A program made the position numbers and the translations under genes. The notes beneath the pieces are model-generated. The model ran no database searches. It was not told where the DNA came from and saw only the letters and a list, made by a program, of their open reading frames with translations. This document shows, one piece after another, positions 1 to 7,738 of a stretch of DNA of 64,000 bases; position 1 is the stretch's first letter; the number at the start of each line of letters is the position of its first letter. Source of the DNA: PALSA-968 sp964387075 (GTDB lineage: Bacteria; Bacteroidota; Bacteroidia; B-17B0; Aurantibacillaceae); the NCBI GenBank assembly GCA_964387075.1, contig CAYLVB010000005.1, forward strand, positions 1 through 64,000, written 5' to 3'.

Positions 1-55
1 ATAGCAAATATAGAAAATTTGCGATTTTGCTTGCATATCAACACAGAATCTTTTG

Positions 56-85
56 TTTCTTTTCTTCATCAAGGAAGAAAAGAAA
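56..85. repeat. Perfect 12-bp inverted repeat
   Basis: Two 12-base arms (TTTCTTTTCTTC and its exact complement) are separated by six bases. It sits in the gene-free first 380 bases. It could fold as an RNA hairpin, but neither strand has a GC-rich stem followed by a T run, so I do not call it a terminator. It looks like dispersed intergenic repeat DNA. Confidence 0.6.
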
Positions 86-224
86 GTGCAAGGCTGTTTA
101 CAGGCGGACCTTCTTCCGAGATAAAAGCCAGGGTTTAGGCAAGCCCACAACGCCGGAAACGTAACGTTGATCAGGTTCGCATCAAGAGTCACTGCTTCCA
201 TGAAGAAGTATTTCCACCTATCTC

Positions 225-304
225 CTCCACCTCCCCCCCCCTCCAGACCCCTCCCAATAGCTATCGGGATTCGCTTCGCGAAATTCTCTCCCCTTAAAGG
301 GGAG
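225..304. repeat. Intergenic C-rich and palindromic repeat block
   Basis: A pyrimidine-rich tract is followed by TTCGC-TTC-GCGAA (270-282) and by CTCCCCTT-A-AAGGGGAG (288-304), two short hairpins. Similar CCCCTCC/GGAGGGG palindromes recur at 41122-41223. I interpret this as dispersed repeat DNA of the kind common in Bacteroidota intergenic regions. The rest of the stretch 1-367 contains no gene that I can see. Confidence 0.5.
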
Positions 305-367
305 GATCAGGACAAGCTGCAAAACAGCTAGCATCATGCCTGCTCGCCGGGATTACCAATCAATTCG

Positions 368-375
368 TACATTTG
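368..375 (+). promoter_or_regulatory. -7 box TACATTTG
   Basis: An exact match to the Bacteroidota -7 consensus TAnnTTTG, ending seven bases before the ATG at 383. Transcription would start almost at the start codon. Confidence 0.6.
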
Positions 376-382
376 ATACAAC

Positions 383-775
383 ATGAACCAACACCACCAT
401 ACACGCGTTAGCGAGATCTGGCTCGATGAAGAGAACATCATGCACGTGGTGTTTGCCAAAGGCGTCACCATTAACCTTCAGGATATGGAGGAGGCCTACA
501 AGATCTTCCGCGAACTGGGCATCGGACCGGGCCTGGGTAAAGGCCGCCAATTGCTGAGCGGAGGACACTTTACGCTAACCAAAGAAGCCCGCGCGTTTGC
601 CGGCGGCAACGCCGAGGATTATTTCCTGGCAGCCGCGATGGTAACCGAATCTACCCTGGTGCGCCTGGTCATCAACACCTTCAACGCCTTGACAAGACAT
701 AAAGTTCCTTTCAAACTTTTTGCAAAAGAAGAGGAAGCGCTCACCTGGTTGCGTACTTTCTCAACAAAAGCTTAG
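383..775 (+). CDS. DUF7793-like (STAS/SpoIIAA-fold) small protein, copy 1
   Basis: A 130-residue soluble protein without a signal peptide. The pattern of a short N-terminal beta section (SEIWLDEENIMHVVF), a central RQLLSG segment, a KEAR helix and a C-terminal EEEALTWL helix resembles the small STAS-like DUF7793 proteins common in Bacteroidota; their role is not known to me. The next gene is a close paralog, so this is a recent tandem duplication. The ATG is chosen because a -7 box lies seven bases upstream. The family assignment is from memory of the motif pattern and is moderately sure; the coding call is firm. Confidence 0.8.
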   Translation: MNQHHHTRVSEIWLDEENIMHVVFAKGVTINLQDMEEAYKIFRELGIGPGLGKGRQLLSGGHFTLTKEARAFAGGNAEDYFLAAAMVTESTLVRLVINTFNALTRHKVPFKLFAKEEEALTWLRTFSTKA

Positions 776-780
776 CTTTG
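773..780 (+). promoter_or_regulatory. -7 box TAGCTTTG overlapping the upstream stop codon
   Basis: The TAG stop codon of the first paralog (773-775) forms the first three bases of an exact TAnnTTTG box. The downstream ATG is 14 bases after the box, so the second paralog could have its own promoter. Confidence 0.5.
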
Positions 781-794
781 CCGTTGTAGATCTT

Positions 795-1193
795 ATGACC
801 AAAGGAAGCACACATTATCGCACAGGAGTAAGCGAGGTTTGGATAGATAATGAAGATATCATGCGCGTGGTGTTTGATAAAGGAGGTGATCTGAACCTGG
901 CGCGGATGGAAGAGGCTTTTATGCTCTACCGTAACGAACTGGGAGTAGGCCCGGGTAAGAGAAAGATAAGGCAGCTGCTGAGCGGAGGGCCCGTTACAGT
1001 ATCCAAAGAGGCGCGGGACCTGGCCGGGCGCAACGCCAGGGATTATTTTATTGCCGCAGCCATGGTAACCAATTCACGACTGATGCGCCTGGTGGTAAAC
1101 TCGTTCAATACGATACAAAAGCCAGGGGTACCTTTCAAGCTCTTTTCAACTGAAGAAGAAGCCTTGGCCTGGTTAGGCACCTTTAAGCGATAA
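795..1193 (+). CDS. DUF7793-like (STAS/SpoIIAA-fold) small protein, copy 2
   Basis: A 132-residue paralog of the preceding protein. Both share the VSE(I/V)W(I/L)D start, the RQLLSGG segment, the KEAR..AG.NA.DYF(I/L)AAAMVT block and the C-terminal PFKLF..EEEAL.WL helix. An open frame extends upstream to 720, but that part overlaps copy 1 and is not conserved, so I start at the ATG at 795. It ends three bases before the convergent SBBP-repeat gene. The function is unknown; a STAS-like regulatory or binding role is inferred from the fold resemblance only. Confidence 0.8.
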   Translation: MTKGSTHYRTGVSEVWIDNEDIMRVVFDKGGDLNLARMEEAFMLYRNELGVGPGKRKIRQLLSGGPVTVSKEARDLAGRNARDYFIAAAMVTNSRLMRLVVNSFNTIQKPGVPFKLFSTEEEALAWLGTFKR

Positions 1194-1196
1194 TTG

Positions 1197-2876
1197 TTAT
1201 TCCTTTAGTAACTTTATGTTACTTTCCTTCACCTGCACGAAGTAAACACCGGGTGCCAGGTGCCCAAGATCCAGTTCCTGGACGGAATGCTTGCTTTGCA
1301 TTTGCAGAACCACTTCTCCCAGGCAATTCGTAATGGTGATAGCCCCTAATTCTGTTTCAGAAACCAGGGTCACACTGTTCACGATCGGGTTCGGATACAT
1401 GCCAAATGAAACATCGTTCTTAGTGATCCCGGTAGTACCCGAGCAACTGCTCAGCCATTTTCCAACAAAAATATCGCTGCCGGTCCCTGCCACGGTCAAT
1501 GTAAAACCGGGTGAACTTTGAAAAGTTGCTGTTCCGTTGAATTGACCCGCCACATAGCTATTACCTGCTCCGTCGCTGCTCACTTCCCAACCCCTGTCGA
1601 AGGCCGACCCTCCGCCGGATTGGGCGCAGAGCGCGTCACCGGCTGTGTCGTACTCGGCCACAAAAATGTCGGAAGAGCCGGCGCTGGTAAGAGCGATGAG
1701 CACAGAACCGTAAAAGGCAGCGCTTCCGGTTCCTATCGATCCGGTTATAGCCAGGTGGTTATTTGCGTTGACCACGATACCACTGCAAAAATCACCATTC
1801 GAGCCACCGGCATGCTCGGCCCAGCGTATAGCGCCACTGCTCGTATAAGAAGCTATAAAAATATCAGAGGATCCATTCGAAGCTACCGGGATATTAGCCA
1901 GCGGTGAATAGAAAGTACAAGGGCCGTTTAAATTACCCACAAAATACACATTACCACTTGCGTCAAGCGCCACATTACTTCCCTGGTCGGTTAAACTGCT
2001 CCCACCCTGGCGAACCCAAACGAGGTACCCGTTGGGATCGTATTTGGCAAGGAAAATATCATTACTCCCCATCGATACCAAAGAATCCTTTCCGGATCCG
2101 CTGTAGAAATAGGCCGTATTCAAAAAAGCGCCCGTTACATAACTGAAGCCGTTAAAGTCTATCTCTAAACCATATCCGTTATCATTGCCTGTACCGCCTG
2201 CCTTGCTGGCCCACACCACATCGCCGTTGGCATCAAACTTCGCGATGAATACATCGCTCTGGCCACTGGTAAAAAGTGAATCATTGGTAGGACCGTAAAA
2301 AACCATGGTATCGTTGGTAAAAGTACCCGTAACATAGGTATTGCCCAGGTAATCTACTTTTATCTTGCTGCCGTTCTCAGCACCAAGGCCACCCGCCTTT
2401 TTGGCCCAAAGGACCTGGCCCGCAGGGTCGAATTTAGCAATGAAAGCGTCGACGCCTCCATTCGATATCAATTGTATGTTGGAAGAGCCGTAAAAAGTAG
2501 CGGTGTCCGAAAATCCACCCGTAACATAGGTATTTCCGTTCCCATCTAACGCGATGCCCTGCCCCTGGTCGGCCATTGTGCCTCCCGCCTTCACGGCCCA
2601 CTGGGCATAGCCCATGGCGTCGTACTTGGCCACAAAAATATCATTAGCGCCGTTGCCGGGAATGTTGATCATGCTCATATTGCCTGCGAAAGAAGCGCTG
2701 TCGTTAAAATAACCCGCTACGTAGCTGTTGCCGGCCGCGTCTGTAACAATACTGCGTGCCACGTCGCTCGTGCTGCCTCCCGCCTGAACGGCATAGGCCC
2801 AGTCGCCCGGAACAACCTGCGCGTTAGTTAAAGAAAAAGTAAAAATCGTGATGAGGGAAAGTAGATGTTTCTTCAT
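1197..2876 (-). CDS. Secreted SBBP-repeat protein with T9SS sorting domain
   Basis: About 559 residues starting MKKHLLSLITIF, a signal peptide ending near TNAQ. The open frame extends 14 codons further upstream, but the signal peptide fixes this start. The body holds about eight repeats of roughly 55 residues with motifs such as DIFVAKYDANG, VVWASKAGG and GNTYVTG, the SBBP-type beta-propeller repeat. The C-terminus (YPNPIVNSVTL ... LAPGVYFVQV) is a type A T9SS sorting domain, so the protein is predicted to be exported across the outer membrane and anchored on or released from the surface. Its ligand is unknown. It converges with the paralog pair at its 3' end. Confidence 0.9.
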   Translation of the reverse strand: MKKHLLSLITIFTFSLTNAQVVPGDWAYAVQAGGSTSDVARSIVTDAAGNSYVAGYFNDSASFAGNMSMINIPGNGANDIFVAKYDAMGYAQWAVKAGGTMADQGQGIALDGNGNTYVTGGFSDTATFYGSSNIQLISNGGVDAFIAKFDPAGQVLWAKKAGGLGAENGSKIKVDYLGNTYVTGTFTNDTMVFYGPTNDSLFTSGQSDVFIAKFDANGDVVWASKAGGTGNDNGYGLEIDFNGFSYVTGAFLNTAYFYSGSGKDSLVSMGSNDIFLAKYDPNGYLVWVRQGGSSLTDQGSNVALDASGNVYFVGNLNGPCTFYSPLANIPVASNGSSDIFIASYTSSGAIRWAEHAGGSNGDFCSGIVVNANNHLAITGSIGTGSAAFYGSVLIALTSAGSSDIFVAEYDTAGDALCAQSGGGSAFDRGWEVSSDGAGNSYVAGQFNGTATFQSSPGFTLTVAGTGSDIFVGKWLSSCSGTTGITKNDVSFGMYPNPIVNSVTLVSETELGAITITNCLGEVVLQMQSKHSVQELDLGHLAPGVYFVQVKESNIKLLKE

Positions 2877-2896
2877 GTGTGAATGGTTTGGTAAAT

Positions 2897-2926
2897 TAAA
2901 GATAGGAAAAAAATCCAATCCTCAAA
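2897..2926 (-). promoter_or_regulatory. Promoter of SBBP-repeat gene
   Basis: On the minus strand, TTTG (2923-2926) is followed after 18 bases by TATCTTTA (2897-2904), one base off the -7 consensus. The box ends 20 bases before the start codon. Confidence 0.5.
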
Positions 2927-2958
2927 AAATAACCAGGCAAACATGTAAAAAAAGAGGG

Positions 2959-3822
2959 TTAGCCGAGATAAGTTCTCAGTACCTTGCTCCTGCCGTTGTT
3001 GCGCAGGCGACGTATGGCTTTCTCCTTGATCTGGCGAACTCGCTCGCGGGTAATATCATATTTCGCCCCTATCTCTTCCAGTGTTAAAGGTTGCTTCATG
3101 CCGATACCGTAGAACAAGACAACAATTTCGCTTTCACGGTTAGTAAGCGTTGAAAGCGCGCGTTGTATCTCTATCAATAGTGAAGAGGTCATCAGCATGT
3201 TATCGGGCATAGGATTGGTAGGATCGTGCAAAACATCGATCAGCGCCATATCTTCGGTATGCGCGAAAGAAGCGTCGGCCGATACGTGGCGCGAAGAAGC
3301 CAACAACGTGTTGCTCACCTCTTCCTCGCTCAGACCAATGGCCACCGCTATCTCTTCAGGGCTCGCTTCACGTTCCAATTGCTGCTCGAGCAGAACCACC
3401 GCACGTTTAATTTTATTCAGCGTACCGATCTTGTTTAGCGGCAAACGGATCACACGCGATTGCTCGGCAACCGCCTGCATGATGCTTTGGCGTATCCACC
3501 ACACCGCGTAAGAAATGAATTTGAACCCACGGGTCTCGTCGAAACGCTTTGCCGCTTTAATAAGGCCCAAATTCCCTTCATTGATCAGGTCGGGCAAGGT
3601 AAGTCCGTTGTTCTGGTATTGTTTAGCCACCGACACTACGAAGCGCAGGTTGGCTACCGTTAATTTCTCAAGCGCTTCCGCATCGCCTTCGCGGATCTTG
3701 CGCGCGAGGACAGCTTCCTCCTCGGCGGTGATCATATCGTGCTTACCAATATCCGACAGGTATTTATCCAGCGAAGCACTTTCGCGGTTGGTGATCGATC
3801 TGCTTATTTTTAGTTGTCTCAT
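2959..3822 (-). CDS. rpoD: Primary RNA polymerase sigma factor (RpoD/SigA)
   Basis: A 287-residue sigma-70 protein without region 1.1, the usual size for the Bacteroidota housekeeping sigma. Region 1.2 (SLDKYLSDIG), region 2 (NLRFVVSVAKQYQ, LIQ-like DLINEGNLGLIKAAKRFD, FISYAVWWIRQSI), region 3 and region 4 (TLEEIGAKYDITRERVRQIK) are all present in order. It directs core polymerase to TAnnTTTG promoters, which are abundant in this window. It lies 43 bases downstream of the helicase gene on the same strand and may share its transcript. A weak TATCATTTA box just upstream could also drive it. Confidence 0.97.
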   Translation of the reverse strand: MRQLKISRSITNRESASLDKYLSDIGKHDMITAEEEAVLARKIREGDAEALEKLTVANLRFVVSVAKQYQNNGLTLPDLINEGNLGLIKAAKRFDETRGFKFISYAVWWIRQSIMQAVAEQSRVIRLPLNKIGTLNKIKRAVVLLEQQLEREASPEEIAVAIGLSEEEVSNTLLASSRHVSADASFAHTEDMALIDVLHDPTNPMPDNMLMTSSLLIEIQRALSTLTNRESEIVVLFYGIGMKQPLTLEEIGAKYDITRERVRQIKEKAIRRLRNNGRSKVLRTYLG

Positions 3823-3865
3823 GCAATGGGGTTAAATGATAAGATTCGGGACAAGAGACAAAAAA

Positions 3866-4996
3866 CTATTTGAACGGGTGTTCGGCTACTACTTCAATGT
3901 TCTTATTTATAAGTTTATTGATACTGCGCAAATAAGGCATTTCATCCTGTGTACAGAACGATAAAGCGATCCCGTTCACGCCCGCTCTGCCGGTACGGCC
4001 AATGCGGTGCACGTAGGTCTCAGCTACTTCGGGCAATTCAAAATTGATCACATGCGAAAGTTTATCCACGTCTATACCGCGCGCGGCAATATCCGTAGCA
4101 ACCAATACACGTAATGTCTTTTCTTTAAAGCCTTTCAAAGCACGAACACGCGCATTTTGCGATTTATTGCCGTGAATGGCTTCCGCTTTGATGCCACTCT
4201 TGTTCAGTTCTCTTACTACTTTATCAGCACCATGTTTTGTACGGGTAAAGACCAAAGCACTGTCAATCTCCGGTTTGCTTAAAATGTGTTTCAAAAGACC
4301 ACGTTTGTTCTCTTTAGGAACATAGTAAACCATTTGTTTAACCAGTTCAGAAGAAGAAGATACCGGTGTAACACTTACGCTTACCGGGTTGCGCAGCATG
4401 GAGGCCGCAAGTTTTTTGATCTCTGCGGGCACAGTTGCCGAGAAGAACAAGGTTTGCCTTTTGGCAGGTATCCTGGTAATGAGTTTTTTGATGTCATGAA
4501 TAAAGCCCATATCCAGCATGCGGTCGGCCTCATCAAGTACAAAGAATTCAATATTGTTCAGTTTAATATGTCCCTGGTCCATCAGGTCAAGTAAACGGCC
4601 CGGGGTAGCAATTAAAATATCTACGCCACGACGAATAGCATTTACCTGGTTGCCTTGTGATACGCCACCAAAAACAACAGTGTGCCTTAAGCCAAAGTTT
4701 GCTCCGTAAGCTTCTACACTTTCGCTGATCTGTATGGCAAGCTCGCGGGTTGGTGCAAGCACCAAAGCTTTAATTCCGCCCTGCGGGTTAGTGGCTTTTC
4801 TTTCTTTTAGTAATTGCAGGATCGGTAAAGAGAAGGCCGCTGTTTTACCGGTACCGGTTTGGGCGCAGCCAAAGATGTCTTTTCCTTCCAGGATGTGCGG
4901 GATCGCTTTTTCCTGTATAGGAGTTGGTGTAACATAACCTTTAGCGCCAAGTGCCTTCACGAGGATGGGGTTCAGGTTTAAATCTTCAAAATTCAT
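3866..4996 (-). CDS. DEAD-box ATP-dependent RNA helicase
   Basis: A 376-residue cytoplasmic helicase with all core motifs: Q motif (TPTPIQEKAIPHI), motif I (AQTGTGKT), Ia (PTRELA), Ib (TPGRLL), II (DEAD), III (SAT), V (ATDIAARGIDV) and VI (HRIGRTGRAG). It most resembles the RhlE/CsdA group, which unwinds RNA during ribosome assembly and cold adaptation. It ends shortly after the core, lacking the basic C-terminal tail often found in RhlE proteins. A 131-base leader separates it from its promoter, much longer than for most genes here. The primary sigma gene follows on the same strand. Confidence 0.95.
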   Translation of the reverse strand: MNFEDLNLNPILVKALGAKGYVTPTPIQEKAIPHILEGKDIFGCAQTGTGKTAAFSLPILQLLKERKATNPQGGIKALVLAPTRELAIQISESVEAYGANFGLRHTVVFGGVSQGNQVNAIRRGVDILIATPGRLLDLMDQGHIKLNNIEFFVLDEADRMLDMGFIHDIKKLITRIPAKRQTLFFSATVPAEIKKLAASMLRNPVSVSVTPVSSSSELVKQMVYYVPKENKRGLLKHILSKPEIDSALVFTRTKHGADKVVRELNKSGIKAEAIHGNKSQNARVRALKGFKEKTLRVLVATDIAARGIDVDKLSHVINFELPEVAETYVHRIGRTGRAGVNGIALSFCTQDEMPYLRSINKLINKNIEVVAEHPFK

Positions 4997-5080
4997 TTTT
5001 TAATTAAAATATATAGTTCATACAGAAGCATTATTGCCCTGTTGGTTCTGAAAAAACAGTAAAACGAGGGTTAAAATTGT

Positions 5081-5094
5081 GCCCTTAAAAGGGC
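5081..5094 (-). promoter_or_regulatory. Hairpin in helicase mRNA leader
   Basis: GCCCTT-AA-AAGGGC forms a compact stem inside the 131-base leader between the -7 box and the helicase ATG. A structured long leader fits cold- or autoregulated helicase genes, but that role is inferred. Confidence 0.4.
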
Positions 5095-5127
5095 TCAAAT
5101 CGAAATACGATCTTTAAAAGAAGTATG

Positions 5128-5135
5128 CAAAGATA
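5128..5135 (-). promoter_or_regulatory. -7 box TATCTTTG for helicase
   Basis: An exact TAnnTTTG match on the minus strand. It is the only clean box upstream of the helicase gene and predicts an mRNA leader of about 125 bases. Confidence 0.55.
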
Positions 5136-5273
5136 CGCTTTTTATTTGTATCTACCGGTTTTTTCTACCCTTAAATACCCAATACACTAGCACTCAATTC
5201 TTAAGGGATGCATGAATTCAGTCACGATGAAGATCGCTGTGCTTTATAGGTCGACAGTGAACATTTGCTCCTC

Positions 5274-7643
5274 CTAAAACAACATCCTGAACTGCGGAAC
5301 AAAGAAGAACTTCAGCTGGTAATCGGTAACAATGGCCTTCTTTGAGTTATCGTAACTCTGCTGGAAGATATTGTCGTGCCGCGTAATGTTCTGGAAATCG
5401 CAGTTGACCTCCAGCGTCACTTTTTTCATGTTATACCGATAGGAAGGTTTAATATCCAGGCGGAAGTACTCGGGATATTGCTTTTGGTAAGCTTGCGAGA
5501 AATCCTTCACTTCAACCCCAAGAAGCTGTGAAGCGGCGAGGTCAATGGGCGTATAACGCTTTCCTCCTGAGTAGGTCAACTTAAGATCGATCGAAAAGAT
5601 ATGTTTTTCCTTGATCTTGAATTCCTTTCCTCCCAATACATTAAAAACATAATTACCATTGAAGGCGGTGTTCCTTTTGATGTTATCGCTTCCATAATAG
5701 TAGGATTGGAATAAAGAAGCCGTGAGCAGATAATAATATCCTTTTGAGTAGAATTTCTCTAAGGTAAACTCAAAACCGTAATTTTCGCCGGTTCCTTTGT
5801 TCACAAGGCTGTCTACATTCGGACTTTCAAAGTTTGCCCCCAGGTTGAGGACAGAGAAAGAAGGTCGAGACATACGAACCGGCACATTGTACAGGTATTG
5901 GTAATAAACTTCGGCTTTGATACGCGCGTTCTTGCCGATATTCATATCGTAGGCCATCACCGCGTGCGCGCTTTTGGTTAGACCAAGATCTACATTGGTT
6001 TTCACGCTTTGCCTGTTTATTGAATCATAAACAGAAGAGAAATAAACATACAAAGGCTGCACCTGGCTATGCAGTCCCGCGCCGATGCTAATGGAACGTG
6101 TTTCTCTGAAGTTGTAACGCAATCCCACGCGGGGCTCGGCATTGCTGGTATTATTGAAGAGGTAATGAATATACCGGAAACCGCTGTTAAGCGTGAACTT
6201 ATCGCTGAACTTATGCTGCCAGTTAAAGAAGGCCTGCCCCAATACCGAATTCCCTTTGAAATGACGTAATTCATGGTAACCCAGGCTATCGAAATTGTCA
6301 ACGCTATCTGCCAGTAACGTTTCAAAATCGTCAATGAAAAAACCCGTGGTAATGAAATTACGGGCGCTGAATTTTTTGTTGTACACGGAGTTCACAGATG
6401 ATTTGATCGTATACGTTGTACTGTGGTAATTGGGCCGCGTAAACCCGGTAGCTACGCCGTTCGTATCGAACAAAACATTATCCGCGGTGATGCGGTTATA
6501 CTGGCCGGAGACACCGATATTACTTTTTATATAGGAACTTTCATTGATCACGTAGGTATGCAAAACTCCGCTCACCCCAACATTCGATCTGAAATAGGTG
6601 TCTATCCCCTTGTACCCGTAAAGATCTTCTTTTGGATCGCGCTCCTTATCAAGCAAGAGTACATGACTCAGTCCTCCAATTCCATAAAATGTAAATTTGC
6701 CCGCATTTTTGGTTGGAATTGTAAAATTATAGGTTATATCCTGGTATTGAGGAACAGCAGCACCTGTTCCGAAATTTATTCCCAAAGCTTTAAATATTCC
6801 CAATGTAGAATAACGATAATCGATAAGGAAAGAAGCGTTCTTCTTTTTAGAGAATGGTCCTTCTGCGGCGAACTCAAACCCATTAAACCCCATTTGTCCG
6901 AGAAATTCGTACTTCTCGTTATTTCCGGCACGCATTTTCAGATCAAAAACCCCCGCAATGGCATTTCCGTAGTCGGCCGGGAAGGCCGAAGAAAGAAAAT
7001 CGGAATTGTCGAGCGTGTTATTGTTAAGGATACTTATTGGCCCGCCCGTTGAACCTAATGAACCGAAGTGATTGGGATTGGGAATATCCATTCCGTTCAA
7101 TCGCCACAAAACACCCAGCGGTGAATTACCCCGTATGATGATATCGTTCCTCGAATCATTCGCCCCGCTCACGCCCGCGAAATTGGCCGCCATACGCGCC
7201 GGATCATTGCGACTACCTGCATAACGTGAAGTTTCTTCGATGGTAAAAGCCCGGGAGCTGACCGTAGCGTTCTTGTTATTCGTTTTGGTCTTGTCCGTTT
7301 CCGCTGTCACCACGATCTCCTGCCCTTCGATCACGCTTTCCTCCAACTCTACATTCAATACGATCTCTTTTCCGGTAGTGAGGATGACAGTCTGCACTTT
7401 TTCCTTGTAACTCAATAAAGAAACCTTCACCTGATGCCTGCCAATGGGCACCTGCTCTATGCGGAACTTCCCGTTCTCGTCGGCAGTAGCATTTTTGCCC
7501 TCTACGCCCAACACCTGTACAATGGCGCCGTACAGCGCATTTTGCGTCTGCTTGTCAACCACGGTGCCGCGCACGGTCTGGCTCAGCTCCTGGGCAGAGA
7601 AGACAGAAGAAAACAGAAGGAATATGGCAAGGAATCTTTTCAC
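5274..7643 (-). CDS. TonB-dependent outer membrane receptor with carboxypeptidase-like domain
   Basis: About 789 residues. After a signal peptide (KRFLAIFLLFSSVFSAQ) comes a carboxypeptidase-regulatory-like domain (VRGTVVDKQTQNALYGAIVQV), then a plug domain (RNDIIIRGNSPLGVLWRLNG) and a C-terminal beta barrel ending in aromatic FRMLF. It is predicted to import an unidentified substrate with TonB energy. The open frame extends to an ATG at 7682, but this would place cytosolic-type residues before the signal peptide and put the -7 box inside the gene; the GTG at 7643, ten bases after the box, is preferred. It is divergent from the TPR/PD40 gene. No SusD partner is adjacent, so a classic polysaccharide locus is unlikely. 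Confidence 0.9.
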   Translation of the reverse strand: MKRFLAIFLLFSSVFSAQELSQTVRGTVVDKQTQNALYGAIVQVLGVEGKNATADENGKFRIEQVPIGRHQVKVSLLSYKEKVQTVILTTGKEIVLNVELEESVIEGQEIVVTAETDKTKTNNKNATVSSRAFTIEETSRYAGSRNDPARMAANFAGVSGANDSRNDIIIRGNSPLGVLWRLNGMDIPNPNHFGSLGSTGGPISILNNNTLDNSDFLSSAFPADYGNAIAGVFDLKMRAGNNEKYEFLGQMGFNGFEFAAEGPFSKKKNASFLIDYRYSTLGIFKALGINFGTGAAVPQYQDITYNFTIPTKNAGKFTFYGIGGLSHVLLLDKERDPKEDLYGYKGIDTYFRSNVGVSGVLHTYVINESSYIKSNIGVSGQYNRITADNVLFDTNGVATGFTRPNYHSTTYTIKSSVNSVYNKKFSARNFITTGFFIDDFETLLADSVDNFDSLGYHELRHFKGNSVLGQAFFNWQHKFSDKFTLNSGFRYIHYLFNNTSNAEPRVGLRYNFRETRSISIGAGLHSQVQPLYVYFSSVYDSINRQSVKTNVDLGLTKSAHAVMAYDMNIGKNARIKAEVYYQYLYNVPVRMSRPSFSVLNLGANFESPNVDSLVNKGTGENYGFEFTLEKFYSKGYYYLLTASLFQSYYYGSDNIKRNTAFNGNYVFNVLGGKEFKIKEKHIFSIDLKLTYSGGKRYTPIDLAASQLLGVEVKDFSQAYQKQYPEYFRLDIKPSYRYNMKKVTLEVNCDFQNITRHDNIFQQSYDNSKKAIVTDYQLKFFFVPQFRMLF

Positions 7644-7653
7644 GATCGGGAGG

Positions 7654-7661
7654 CAAAGGTA
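7654..7661 (-). promoter_or_regulatory. -7 box TACCTTTG for TonB receptor
   Basis: An exact TAnnTTTG match on the minus strand, ten bases before the proposed GTG start at 7643. It supports that start over the ATG at 7682. Confidence 0.55.
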
Positions 7662-7718
7662 CGTACATTTCGTTATCTCCAAATAATCAACAGGAGAGCA
7701 AAAACTGGATTATTCTGC

Positions 7719-7726
7719 TACATTTG
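7719..7726 (+). promoter_or_regulatory. -7 box TACATTTG for TPR/PD40 gene
   Basis: An exact TAnnTTTG match ending 12 bases before the ATG at 7739. The TTG inside the box could be misread as an earlier start. Confidence 0.6.
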
Positions 7727-7738
7727 CCTTACAAACAC

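Noticed and set aside
6423..7052. 209-residue plus-strand frame inside the TonB receptor gene
   Set aside because: It is antisense to a complete receptor with clear domains, and it has no family features or promoter box.
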